Origin: Pseudarthrobacter sp. BIM B-2242
Lineage (GTDB): Bacteria; Actinomycetota; Actinomycetes; Actinomycetales; Micrococcaceae
Assembly (NCBI RefSeq): GCF_014764445.1
Contig: NZ_CP061721.1
Span: 2,666,001 to 2,730,000 of the forward strand
DNA length: 64,000 nucleotides
Reading direction: 5' to 3'
The number at the start of each line of letters is the position of its first letter. The first letter of the stretch is position 1. Below, in pieces: positions 17,003 through 25,325 of the stretch. The notes under the pieces are model-generated. The model was not told the DNA's origin and searched no databases. It was given only the letters and a program-made list of their open reading frames with translations. The position numbers and the translations under genes are program-made.

Positions 17003-20000
17003 GTGCCAGAGCAGCCTAGCCACCGTCTACCAGAGGAATTTGGCGGAAACGAGTGGCTCGTGGACGAACTGTACGAGCAGTACCAGAAGGACAAGAACAC
17101 TGTGGACGCCAAGTGGTGGCCCCTGTTCGAATCCTTCGACTCGGGCAGCGAATCGTCTTCCAACGGGAGCACGGCTGCCGCCGCGGCCAATCCCGCCACA
17201 CGTGAAATGCCTGCCGTAGCTCCGTCTGCGGCACCCGCTGCACCTGCCCCGGCATCGTCGCCGGCGGCACAGCCCGCAGCACCCGCAGCCGCCCCGGCAG
17301 CTGCCAAGAAAGCCCCCGCCACGGTTGCCCGCGATGGTGCGAAGAAGACCGACGCCGGCAGCACCACCCCGCCGATTCCCGCGCAGCTGCCCAAGAATGT
17401 CAAGGCCCCCACGGCCCCCGAGGAAGACGTCGTTTCTGTCCTCCGCGGACCGGCCAAGGCCATTGCCACCAACATGGTCACCAGCCTCGAGGTTCCCACC
17501 GCCACCAGCGTCCGGGCCATCCCGGCGAAGCTGCTGATCGACAACCGCGTTGTCATCAACTCGAATCTGGCCCGCGCACGCGGCGGCAAGGTCTCCTTCA
17601 CGCACCTGATTGGCTACGCCGTCATCCGCGCGCTTGCCCAGTTCCCCTCCATGAACGTCTACTACGACGAAGTGGACGGCAAGCCTGTCGCCGTCCAGCC
17701 TGCGCATGTGAACTTCGGCATCGCCATCGACATGCCGAAGCCTGACGGCACCCGCCTGCTGATGGTGCCGAACATCAAGAAGGCGGAGACCCTCAACTTC
17801 TCCGAGTTCTGGCACACCTACGAGGACCTGATCAAGCGCGCCCGCGCCGGCAAGCTGACCGCTGACGACCACCAGGGCACCACCGTATCCCTGACCAACC
17901 CCGGCGGCATCGGCACCGTGCACTCCGTGCCGCGCCTCTCCAAGGGCCAGGCCGCCATCATCGGCGTCGGCGCTTTGGACTACCCGGCGGAGTTCCAGGG
18001 TGCGAGCGAAAAGATCATCGCGCACAACGCCATCAGCAAGGTCCTCACGCTCACTTCCACCTATGACCACCGCGTCATCCAGGGTGCCGGCAGCGGCGAG
18101 TTCCTGAAACTGGTCCACCAGCTGCTACTCGGCGCCCAGAACTTCTACGATGAGATCTTCGAGTCGCTGCGCATCCCGTACGAGCCCGTTCGCTGGAGCC
18201 CCGACCTGCAGGTCGATCCCGCTGACGAAATCAACAAGGTTGCCCGGATCCAGCAGCTGATCCACTCCTACCGCGTGCGCGGCCACCTGATGGCTGACAC
18301 CGATCCGCTGGAGTACGTCCAGCGCAAGCACCCGGACCTTGATGTCCTGACCTACGGGCTGACGCTCTGGGACCTCGACCGCGAGTGGCCCACCGGCGGC
18401 TTCGGCGGCGCGCCCATGCTCAAGTTCCGCGACATCCTCGGCGTGCTCCGCGACGCTTACTGCCGCACCACGGGCATTGAATACATGCACATCCAGGAGC
18501 CGGAAGAGCGCAAGTGGTTCCAGGACCAGCTTGAGCACGAGTACTCCAAGCCCAGCCGCGAAGAGCAGCTGCGGATTGTGTCCAGGCTCAATGCCGCAGA
18601 AGCGTTCGAAACCTTCCTGCAGACGAAGTTCGTTGGCCAGAAGCGCTTCTCCCTCGAAGGCGGCGAATCCCTGATTCCGCTGCTGGATGCCATCATTTCC
18701 GACGCCGCCGACGACGGCCTGGATGAGGTTGCCATCGGCATGGCCCACCGTGGCCGCCTGAACGTGCTGACCAACATCGCCGGCAAGACCTACGCACAGG
18801 TGTTCCGCGAATTCGAAGGCACCCAGGATCCCCGCTCCGTGCAGGGGTCAGGCGACGTGAAGTACCACCTCGGTACCGAAGGCACCTTCACCTCCGAAAA
18901 CGGCAACGAGACCAAGGTTTACCTGGCCGCCAACCCGTCCCACCTTGAAGCTGTGGACTCCGTGCTTGAGGGCATCGTCCGCGCCAAGCAGGACCGCCTG
19001 GACCAGGGCTCGGCCTTCCCGGTCCTGCCCATCATGGTCCACGGCGACGCTGCTTTCGCCGGCCAGGGCGTGGTTGCTGAAACCCTGAACCTGTCCCAGC
19101 TGCGCGGTTACCGCACCGGCGGCACCATCCACGTGGTAGTCAACAACCAGGTCGGCTTCACCACGGCCCCCTCATCCTCGCGCTCGTCCACCTACTCCAC
19201 GGACGTCGCCAAGATGATCCAGGCTCCGGTGTTCCACGTGAACGGTGACGATCCCGAAGCCGTTGTCCGCATTGGCCAGCTCGCCTACGAGTTCCGCCAG
19301 CGCTTCCACAAGGACGTTGTGATCGACATGGTGTGCTACCGCCGCCGTGGCCACAACGAGGGCGATGACCCTTCGATGACGCAGCCCATGATGTACAACC
19401 TGATCGAAGCCAAGCGCTCCGTCCGCAAGCTGTACACCGAGGCCCTCATCGGCCGTGGCGATATCACCGAGGAAGAAGCAGAGCAGCTGCTCCGCGACTA
19501 CCAGGAACGGCTGGAACGGGTCTTCGCCGAAACCCACGCCGCCCAGACCTCGCCCATCCCGATCATCACCGCGGACTCCGCTGCCGTCTCGGACATTGAG
19601 CGTCCTATCGCACAGCAGTCCGATGTTGGCACCAACGCCCCGGCGTCCACCGCCATCCCGGCGGAAATGCTGGCACGGATCGGCCAGGCGCACATCGAAA
19701 TCCCCGAGGGCTTCACGGTCCACGGCAAGCTCAAGCAGCTGCTCGAGAAGCGCGAGCAGATGTCCCGCGAGGGCGGCATTGACTGGGGCTTTGGCGAAAT
19801 CGCGGCCTTCGGCTCGCTGATCATGGAAGGCGTCCCCGTCCGGCTCGCCGGCCAGGACTCGCGCCGCGGCACGTTTGTGCAGCGCCACGCCGTGTTCCAT
19901 GACCGCGCCAACGGCAACGAATGGCTGCCCCTGGGCAACCTCTCGGACAACCAGGCAAAGCTGTGGATCTACGATTCGCTGCTGTCCGAATACGCCGCCA

Positions 20001-20800
20001 TGGGCTTCGAATACGGGTACTCCGTGGAGCGCCCCGATGCCCTGGTGCTGTGGGAAGCGCAGTTCGGTGACTTCGTCAACGGCGCGCAGACCATCATCGA
20101 TGAGTTCATCTCCTCGGCCGAACAGAAGTGGGGCCAGCGCTCCTCCCTGGTCCTGATGCTGCCGCACGGCTACGAAGGCCAGGGCCCGGACCACTCCTCG
20201 GCCCGGATCGAGCGCTTCCTGCAGATGTGCGCCGAAGAGAACATGATCGTGGCCAACCCCACGACGGCCGCCTCGCACTTCCACCTGCTGCGCCGCCAGG
20301 CTTACAGCCGCCCGCGCAAGCCGCTGATCATCTTCACACCGAAGCAGCTGCTGCGCCTCAAGGCTGCGGCCTCGTCCGTGGAGGACTTCACCACCGGCGG
20401 CTTCCGGCCGGTCATCGGTGACCACGAGCAGCTCGCGGCAAACGCCGTCGAACGTGTCCTGCTGGTTTCCGGCCGCCTGTACTACGACCTTCTGTCAACC
20501 CGGCAGAAGACCGACGACAAGACCACCGCGATTGTCCGCGTGGAGCAGCTGTACCCGCTGCCGCACAAGGAAATCGCCGCGGAACTGGCGAAGTACCCCA
20601 ACGCGGAGGTTGTCTGGGCACAGGACGAACCTGCCAACCAGGGACCGTGGCCGTTCATGGGCCTGAACCTTCCGGAGGCGCTGGACCGGCGCGTCCGCCT
20701 GGTCTCGCGTCCCGCATCGGCTTCAACGGCTGCCGGCTCCATGAAGCGGCATGCCAAAGAGAAGGACACGCTCCTGAAGCTGGCATTTGCACGGAAGTAA
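17003..20800 (+). CDS. kgd: Multifunctional 2-oxoglutarate dehydrogenase/decarboxylase
   Basis: The 1265-residue fused enzyme of the TCA cycle has, in order: an N-terminal E1-type segment (EEFGGNEWLVDELYEQY), an Ala/Pro-rich linker (about 45-125), an E2-like succinyltransferase domain (about 130-390) with the active-site stretch STYDHRVIQGAGSGEF, and the thiamine-diphosphate E1 region (about 450-1265) with GMAHRGRLNVL, HGDAAFAGQGVVAE and CYRRRGHNEGDDP. It has no lipoyl domain, as in actinobacterial Kgd/OdhA, which borrow lipoyl groups from another E2. I chose GTG at 17003, where family similarity begins and GGAAGAGG lies upstream; the frame is open to 16889. Confidence 0.95.
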   Translation: MPEQPSHRLPEEFGGNEWLVDELYEQYQKDKNTVDAKWWPLFESFDSGSESSSNGSTAAAAANPATREMPAVAPSAAPAAPAPASSPAAQPAAPAAAPAAAKKAPATVARDGAKKTDAGSTTPPIPAQLPKNVKAPTAPEEDVVSVLRGPAKAIATNMVTSLEVPTATSVRAIPAKLLIDNRVVINSNLARARGGKVSFTHLIGYAVIRALAQFPSMNVYYDEVDGKPVAVQPAHVNFGIAIDMPKPDGTRLLMVPNIKKAETLNFSEFWHTYEDLIKRARAGKLTADDHQGTTVSLTNPGGIGTVHSVPRLSKGQAAIIGVGALDYPAEFQGASEKIIAHNAISKVLTLTSTYDHRVIQGAGSGEFLKLVHQLLLGAQNFYDEIFESLRIPYEPVRWSPDLQVDPADEINKVARIQQLIHSYRVRGHLMADTDPLEYVQRKHPDLDVLTYGLTLWDLDREWPTGGFGGAPMLKFRDILGVLRDAYCRTTGIEYMHIQEPEERKWFQDQLEHEYSKPSREEQLRIVSRLNAAEAFETFLQTKFVGQKRFSLEGGESLIPLLDAIISDAADDGLDEVAIGMAHRGRLNVLTNIAGKTYAQVFREFEGTQDPRSVQGSGDVKYHLGTEGTFTSENGNETKVYLAANPSHLEAVDSVLEGIVRAKQDRLDQGSAFPVLPIMVHGDAAFAGQGVVAETLNLSQLRGYRTGGTIHVVVNNQVGFTTAPSSSRSSTYSTDVAKMIQAPVFHVNGDDPEAVVRIGQLAYEFRQRFHKDVVIDMVCYRRRGHNEGDDPSMTQPMMYNLIEAKRSVRKLYTEALIGRGDITEEEAEQLLRDYQERLERVFAETHAAQTSPIPIITADSAAVSDIERPIAQQSDVGTNAPASTAIPAEMLARIGQAHIEIPEGFTVHGKLKQLLEKREQMSREGGIDWGFGEIAAFGSLIMEGVPVRLAGQDSRRGTFVQRHAVFHDRANGNEWLPLGNLSDNQAKLWIYDSLLSEYAAMGFEYGYSVERPDALVLWEAQFGDFVNGAQTIIDEFISSAEQKWGQRSSLVLMLPHGYEGQGPDHSSARIERFLQMCAEENMIVANPTTAASHFHLLRRQAYSRPRKPLIIFTPKQLLRLKAAASSVEDFTTGGFRPVIGDHEQLAANAVERVLLVSGRLYYDLLSTRQKTDDKTTAIVRVEQLYPLPHKEIAAELAKYPNAEVVWAQDEPANQGPWPFMGLNLPEALDRRVRLVSRPASASTAAGSMKRHAKEKDTLLKLAFARK

Positions 20801-20809
20801 TACCAGTGG

Positions 20810-20851
20810 CTGCCCGGCCGGACGTCGAAATACCAGACTCCGGCCGGGCAG
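20810..20851 (+). terminator. Hairpin terminator after kgd
   Basis: A perfect 13-bp stem, CTGCCCGGCCGGA with its complement, encloses a 16-base loop and begins 9 bases after the kgd stop. The sequence TTCTGTTTA follows. Confidence 0.7.
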
Positions 20852-20920
20852 TTCTGTTTAATGGGATGAACCATAGCCACGCCAATTGGCACCAGTTGGC
20901 ACGGACGTTAAGAGGGACTT

Positions 20921-21520
20921 GTGGAAGACAGGAAGCTGCGGCTCGCAGCTGTTGGAGATGAACTGCTGGCCGGGCTGGGCGATCCCAGGGCACTCGGCTG
21001 GCTTGGCCGCGTCCTGGCCCGCACTCCGCAGGACGGCCTGGCCATGGAAAGTTATGCGCTTCCCTGTCCCCAGGAAGGAACCGAGGGACTCGCTGCCCGC
21101 TGGCTGGAAGAAGCAGGGCGCCGGTTCGGCGCCAACCACGAGAACCGCCTGGTGATCGGGCTGTCCGGCCGGGACATCGAATTCGGCCTCTCGACAGCCC
21201 GGAGCCGCCTGAACCTGGCCAACATCCTGGATACCGCCTCACAGAACCGGATCGAAGTCTTCGTGGTGGGGCCGCCTCCTACCCTTGACCCGGCCCAGAA
21301 CAGGCGGCTCGCCGAGTTGAATACCGCCTTTGCCGACGTCACCACCCGGCGCAAGCACCTCTACGTGGACACGTTCTCCCCGCTCCTGAACCACGAACAG
21401 TGGAGGCAGGACCTCGCCGCGAACAGCGGCACTCCCGGTCAGGCCGGGTACGGGCTGATGGCCTGGCTGGTCCTGCACCGCGGCTGGTTCCAATGGTTGA
21501 AACTGGACGCCCCCGAGTAA
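20921..21520 (+). CDS. SGNH/GDSL-type hydrolase-like protein
   Basis: The 199-residue protein begins with a strand and the GDSL-like block AAVGDELLAGLGDPRALGW, in which the usual nucleophile serine of GDSL is replaced by glutamate (GDEL). It continues with an alternating alpha/beta pattern (VIGLSGRDIEFG; RIEVFVVGPPP; HLYVDTFSPLL) as in SGNH folds. It has no signal peptide. The GTG start at 20921 is preceded by GAGGG with 5-base spacing. Loss of the serine suggests it may bind a ligand instead of hydrolysing it, or use another residue; function unknown. Confidence 0.7.
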   Translation: MEDRKLRLAAVGDELLAGLGDPRALGWLGRVLARTPQDGLAMESYALPCPQEGTEGLAARWLEEAGRRFGANHENRLVIGLSGRDIEFGLSTARSRLNLANILDTASQNRIEVFVVGPPPTLDPAQNRRLAELNTAFADVTTRRKHLYVDTFSPLLNHEQWRQDLAANSGTPGQAGYGLMAWLVLHRGWFQWLKLDAPE

Positions 21521-21598
21521 CGCGCTCCCCCTCGACGCTCTCTCACTTAATGCGGGTTTTTCCCAAACCCTCTCTCACTGCCCAACCGCTTTCCGGTT

Positions 21599-21664
21599 CG
21601 CGATATATCTTGACCGGTGCCGGGTCCCGTTGTATCTTGAAGTAGTCAGTCACGATATATCGCG
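21599..21664. promoter_or_regulatory. Promoter bracketed by two inverted PadR-type operator sites
   Basis: A strong promoter, TTGACC (21610-21615), 17 bases and TATCTT (21633-21638), precedes the DUF4097-padR operon. Two copies of CGCGATATATC-N-TGA flank it in opposite orientation: 21599-21613 over the -35 box, and 21650-21664 on the other strand just past the expected start. They match at 14 of 15 positions. Each core is itself nearly symmetric (CGATATATCG). A partial third copy (TATCTTGA) overlaps the -10 box. This fits autorepression by the PadR protein encoded in the operon. Confidence 0.7.
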
Positions 21665-21678
21665 GTCTTGGAGGATTC

Positions 21679-22521
21679 ATGGCAGAGAACAGCTGGACCG
21701 TCACCGGTCCGCAAGTCATCGACGTCGACGGCGTCAGGTCACTGAAACTCGGCATGGTCCGCGGCAGGTTCGACGTTGTCACGCACGCGGACCCTGTGAC
21801 CCGCGTGGAAATCAGCGAGGTTCATGGTGACCCTGTGGCCGTGTCCTTGACGGAGGGCAGGCTGGAGGTCCGCCATCAGCTCCACGGCCCGCAGGGCTGG
21901 TTCAAAAACCTGATGGGCACCGTCAACCACAACAGCAATAATTCTGCGGTCATCAGCATCGCGGTGCCGGCCGGCGTGGACGTGGAGGCGGGCACCGTCA
22001 GCGGTGACGGCCTGGTTTCCGGGATCAGCGGACACACCCGGCTCAACACGGTTTCCGGTTCCGTCATGGCCGACGGGACGGCCGGCGAGCTTCACGTCAA
22101 CACCGTCAGCGGCGAGGTCATCGCCAGGAACCACGACGGCGTCCTGACCGCCAAGAGCGTCTCCGGTGAAGTTACGGCTTCCGGCCGGTTCAGCAACATC
22201 CGTGCCAACACCGTCAGCGGCGATATGAGCTTCGACCTGCTCAGCTTCACAAACGATTTCGGCGCCAACTCCGTCTCAGGCGACGTCACCATCAGGCTGC
22301 CGCACGACGTCGGCGTGGACATCGTGGCAAAATCTGCCAGCGGAGTGGTGGTGATCGACGACCACCAGTACTCCCAGCCCGGCGGCAAAGTGGAAACCAT
22401 CGCCGGCCCCGACGGCAAGCTGATGCTGGTCCGCACCAACTCAGTTTCCGGCAAAACGTCCATCTTCCACGGCCTGCCGGCCCACAACGAGCGGGCCCAA
22501 GAACCGGAAGCAGGGGACTGA
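21679..22521 (+). CDS. DUF4097-family beta-strand repeat protein
   Basis: The 280-residue protein is built of short degenerate repeats around the phrase NTVSG/SVSGE (LNTVSGSVMADG, VNTVSGEVIARN, KSVSGEVTASG, ANTVSGDMSF, NSVSGDVTI), the right-handed beta-solenoid-like pattern of DUF4097 (adhesin-like). It has no signal peptide, so it is probably cytoplasmic or associates with a partner. A GGAGG lies just before the ATG. It shares TGATG with the following padR gene. Such proteins are commonly paired with PadR regulators in actinobacteria; the role is unknown. Confidence 0.88.
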   Translation: MAENSWTVTGPQVIDVDGVRSLKLGMVRGRFDVVTHADPVTRVEISEVHGDPVAVSLTEGRLEVRHQLHGPQGWFKNLMGTVNHNSNNSAVISIAVPAGVDVEAGTVSGDGLVSGISGHTRLNTVSGSVMADGTAGELHVNTVSGEVIARNHDGVLTAKSVSGEVTASGRFSNIRANTVSGDMSFDLLSFTNDFGANSVSGDVTIRLPHDVGVDIVAKSASGVVVIDDHQYSQPGGKVETIAGPDGKLMLVRTNSVSGKTSIFHGLPAHNERAQEPEAGD

Positions 22522-23135
22522 TGCCCCCGGTATTCGCCCATGGCGCGCTGCGGCTGTACCTCCTGGCTCTGCTGGAATCCGGGCCGAAGCATGGCTACGA
22601 ACTTATCAAGGCGCTCAGTGAGCGGTTTGGCGGCACGTACTCCCCCAGCGCCGGTACCATCTATCCCCGGCTGGGGAAGCTGGAAGAGGAAGGACTGGTG
22701 GCCACAGAGACGGAGGGCCGCCGCACCAACTACCGCATCACTGAAGCCGGGCTCGCGGAACTGAACAAGCGGCGGGACGAACTCGCCGGCGTCGAGAATG
22801 ACATTTCCGCATCGGTCCGGCGGCTGGCGGACAACCTGCGTGCGGACATCCGCACCAACATGCGCGGACTGCGCGCGGATCTCGCCGCCACGGCCGAGGC
22901 GGCCCGCTCCACGGCCCGCGCCGCCGACTTCAGGAAGGCCGGAACCAAGCAGCCATCCGAAGGGGTTCGCGAACTCAAGGAAGCCGAAATGCTGCTCCAG
23001 GCGTTCCGGGACGATTTGCGTGTGGAACTTCGCCTCCAGGCCAGCCGGCAGCCGCTCAGTCCTGTCACCTTGGAAACCGTCAGGACGGTCCTTGACCAGG
23101 CGCGTATCTCCATCCGTAACTCCCTGCCGGGCTGA
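22521..23135 (+). CDS. PadR-family transcriptional regulator
   Basis: The 204-residue protein has an N-terminal winged helix (about 5-90) with the PadR hallmark LALLESGPKHGYELIKAL, then SPSAGTIYPRLGKLEEEGLV. A long helical, charged C-terminal part (about 95-200) likely dimerises. It is translationally coupled to the DUF4097 gene (TGATG). The operon promoter is flanked by two inverted CGATATATC-type sites, so it probably represses its own operon. Confidence 0.9.
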   Translation: MPPVFAHGALRLYLLALLESGPKHGYELIKALSERFGGTYSPSAGTIYPRLGKLEEEGLVATETEGRRTNYRITEAGLAELNKRRDELAGVENDISASVRRLADNLRADIRTNMRGLRADLAATAEAARSTARAADFRKAGTKQPSEGVRELKEAEMLLQAFRDDLRVELRLQASRQPLSPVTLETVRTVLDQARISIRNSLPG

Positions 23136-23246
23136 GCCGCAGGTCGGCGTTGTTTACGGGAGGCGTTTCGCGTTTCGCTGCGTGTCCCATGGTGTGGGAG
23201 ACTTGAGGGCAGCTCTTTTGAGTACCAACATTTAAGGAGGCCAGCT

Positions 23247-23321
23247 ATGAGCAAGCGTGCACGTAAACGTCGTGACCGTAAGCGTGGCGGCGCGAACCAC
23301 GGGAAGCGCCCCAACACCTAA
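23247..23321 (+). CDS. 50S ribosomal protein bL37 (24 residues)
   Basis: This very small gene encodes MSKRARKRRDRKRGGANHGK followed by RPNT, a highly basic peptide with the ANHGKRPN ending of the actinobacterial ribosomal protein bL37, seen bound to the large subunit in mycobacterial ribosomes. The start is strongly supported by AAGGAGG (23234-23240), 6 bases before the ATG. A strong hairpin terminator lies 26 bases downstream, so it forms its own transcription unit. Confidence 0.88.
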   Translation: MSKRARKRRDRKRGGANHGKRPNT

Positions 23322-23347
23322 GCCAATGCTTGGAGTAACGGTTTAAG

Positions 23348-23387
23348 CGAAGGACCCCGGCAGCCACCTGGCTGCCGGGGTCCTTCG
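23348..23387 (+). terminator. Strong hairpin terminator after bL37 gene
   Basis: An 18-bp perfect stem, CGAAGGACCCCGGCAGCC with its exact complement, closes an ACCT loop. It lies between the bL37 gene and the convergent rsrA gene and could serve both strands. Confidence 0.85.
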
Positions 23388-23429
23388 TCTATGCCTGCAG
23401 TGCCAAAGCCTGCTGCAGGATGCCTGCGC

Positions 23430-23690
23430 TCAGGCGTCCACGGGCCGGATAGCGTGGATCCGGTCCAGAATGGCGTTTTTCAGGTTATCCGGCGCGGCCT
23501 CTGTGCAGGAGCGCTTGACCACTTTGCGGATGACGCACTCCAAGTCGTATTGCTCGGTGCATTCCGGGCAGTCATCGAGGTGGTGCTTGATTTCCGCAAT
23601 GTCCTCGCGGGTCAGGGCTCCGTCGAGATACTCGTAGATGCGTTGCATCCGGGTGTCATCGCAGTCGCCCAATCCTTGGCAGTCGCTCAT
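23430..23690 (-). CDS. rsrA: Mycothiol-system anti-sigma factor RsrA
   Basis: The 86-residue zinc anti-sigma factor has the HXXXCXXC redox switch ([10 protein letters not shown]37, C41, C44) and other cysteines near the N-terminus. In the reduced state it binds SigR and keeps it inactive; disulfide stress forms a disulfide, expels zinc and frees SigR. Its start overlaps the sigR stop by 4 bases (ATGA), which ensures balanced synthesis. The phrase [20 protein letters not shown] is typical of the family. Confidence 0.93.
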   Translation of the reverse strand: MSDCQGLGDCDDTRMQRIYEYLDGALTREDIAEIKHHLDDCPECTEQYDLECVIRKVVKRSCTEAAPDNLKNAILDRIHAIRPVDA

Positions 23691-24469
23691 TTCCTGTTCT
23701 CCTGTTTTTTGTCCGCGGCCGTGTCCTGTGAATCGACGGCGCCTTTGAATCCTCGTTCGGCGGCGTAATCCGCCAGCAGGTCCCGCAACATTTTCCGGCC
23801 GCGGTGGAGCCGGGACATCACGGTGCCGATGGGCGTGTTCATGATGTCTGAAATTTCCTTGTACGCGAAGCCCTCTACGTCGGCAAAGTACACCGCCAGG
23901 CGGAACTCCTCGGGGATGGCCTGAAGTGCGCGCTTGACGTCGGAGTCGGGCAGATGGTCCAGCGCCTCAGCTTCGGCCGAGCGCAGGCCACGGGACGTGT
24001 GCGATTCCGCCCTCGCCAGTTGCCAGTCCTCGATGGTGTCCGAGTTGGACTGCAACGGCTCCCGCTGCCGTTTCCGGTAGAGATTGATGTACGTGTTGGT
24101 CAGGATCCGGTAGAGCCAGGCTTTGAGGTTGGTGCCGGGCTTGTACTGATGGAACGCCGAGAATGCCTTGGTGTACGCCTCCTGCACCAGGTCCTCCGCG
24201 TCAGCCGGGTTCCGCGCCATACGCATGGCGGCGGAGTAAAGCTGGTCCACGTACTGCATGGCGTCCCGTTCAAAGCGGATGCGCCGTTCTTCGGCCGACT
24301 CAGTGGCGATATCAACGGCCTGCTCGGTTGAACCGGATTCTGCCGCCGGAGACCCGGGCGCTGGTTCGTCAGGTACGGGCACCGGGGCGTCGGGCTGCAC
24401 GTCACTGGGTTTGGCGCCGCGTCGCGAGGCCTCATACATGGCCTCAAGGGCCGGATCCACGGTACTCAT
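23687..24469 (-). CDS. sigR: ECF RNA polymerase sigma factor SigR/SigH (thiol stress)
   Basis: The core of this sigma factor starts with [24 protein letters not shown], read in two parts (region 2), and includes [22 protein letters not shown] and, in region 4, [24 protein letters not shown], all close to SigR of Streptomyces and SigH of mycobacteria. It drives mycothiol and thioredoxin genes under oxidative and disulfide stress. From the ATG at 24469 the protein has 260 residues, with a long acidic, Pro-rich tail before region 2. The frame stays open to ATGs at 24604 and 24619, giving a possible longer isoform. A SigR-type promoter lies at 24690-24719. Confidence 0.93.
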   Translation of the reverse strand: MSTVDPALEAMYEASRRGAKPSDVQPDAPVPVPDEPAPGSPAAESGSTEQAVDIATESAEERRIRFERDAMQYVDQLYSAAMRMARNPADAEDLVQEAYTKAFSAFHQYKPGTNLKAWLYRILTNTYINLYRKRQREPLQSNSDTIEDWQLARAESHTSRGLRSAEAEALDHLPDSDVKRALQAIPEEFRLAVYFADVEGFAYKEISDIMNTPIGTVMSRLHRGRKMLRDLLADYAAERGFKGAVDSQDTAADKKQENRK

Positions 24470-24689
24470 TGCGCCCAAGTCTACTGTGACGGCTTTGGCA
24501 CGCGGCGTTCCATACTCCGGAGGATCGGTTTCCAGAGCCTGCATTACCAAGGGCCCGGTTCTTTCCTGCCCGTCCTTCAACAACCTCAAGCGCGACTCCA
24601 CTCTCATCAAGACCAACACGAATCAGGTCAGCACGTGCCAGGCAAAATCCAACAAGCTACGGCTACGGCCGTCCCGGGGACCTGAAATC

Positions 24690-24719
24690 GATAACCCTGA
24701 GCGGCAGGCAAATATTCCC
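24690..24719 (-). promoter_or_regulatory. SigR-type autoregulatory promoter of sigR
   Basis: On the minus strand GGGAAT (24719-24714), an 18-base spacer and GTTATC (24695-24690) match the SigR consensus GGGAAT-N18/19-GTT. Transcription would start near 24683, upstream of the alternative long sigR start at 24619 and 214 bases before the ATG at 24469. Confidence 0.7.
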
Positions 24720-24785
24720 CAAAAGTGCAAGACTAGAACGGACTCCGCCGCACCCGACGCGGTTCGTCCACCCAGGAGGAAATTC

Positions 24786-25319
24786 ATGTCCTTTGTCCGC
24801 ACCCTCGCCCGGCCCATGCTGGCTTCCAGTTTCGTCATCGCAGGATTGGATAAGCTCAAGAACGCAGACGACACCGCCACGCAGCTCTCACCGCTGCTGC
24901 AGAAGGCCGCTGCATCGCTGCCGTTCCAGGCGGACGAGAAAATGCTGGCGCGGGTGATCGGCGGCACGCAGGTGGGTGCCGGCCTTCTGTTCGGCCTGGG
25001 CAAGTTCAGCCGCCTCTCCGCCACCCTGCTGACTGTCATTTCGCTGCTGAACACTTTTGTGGAATGGCGCAGCGCGGACATCAGCACCAAGGAAGGCCGC
25101 GAAGCGCGCCGCAACCAGCTCCTCAAGAACGTTTCGCTGAGCGGCGGCGCCCTGCTTGCGTCCGTGGACACCGCCGGTAAGCCGGGCCTCGCCTGGCGCG
25201 CCGAGCACATCGCTGCCGACGCGCGGAAAACTGCTGCGGTGGCCCGGAAGACCACCGGCAAGAAGATTCACGAGGCAGACAAGGCCGTACGCCGCGCCGT
25301 GCACGCAACGGGGGCGTAA
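24786..25319 (+). CDS. DoxX-family membrane protein
   Basis: The 177-residue protein has four hydrophobic segments in the first 120 residues and the DoxX pattern ASSFVIAGLDKLKN, then GGTQVGAGLLFGLGKFSRLSA. The C-terminal 45 residues form a charged, Lys/Ala-rich tail. The start at 24786 follows AGGAGG. DoxX proteins occur in redox or thiol-stress contexts in actinobacteria, and here the gene is divergent from sigR, but its exact role is unknown. The aroA gene begins 6 bases after its stop. Confidence 0.85.
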   Translation: MSFVRTLARPMLASSFVIAGLDKLKNADDTATQLSPLLQKAAASLPFQADEKMLARVIGGTQVGAGLLFGLGKFSRLSATLLTVISLLNTFVEWRSADISTKEGREARRNQLLKNVSLSGGALLASVDTAGKPGLAWRAEHIAADARKTAAVARKTTGKKIHEADKAVRRAVHATGA

Positions 25320-25325
25320 GGACGA

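Noticed and set aside
19172-20425. A 417-codon open frame opposite kgd
   Set aside because: The kgd product is unmistakable there; the antisense frame is low-complexity and lacks motifs.
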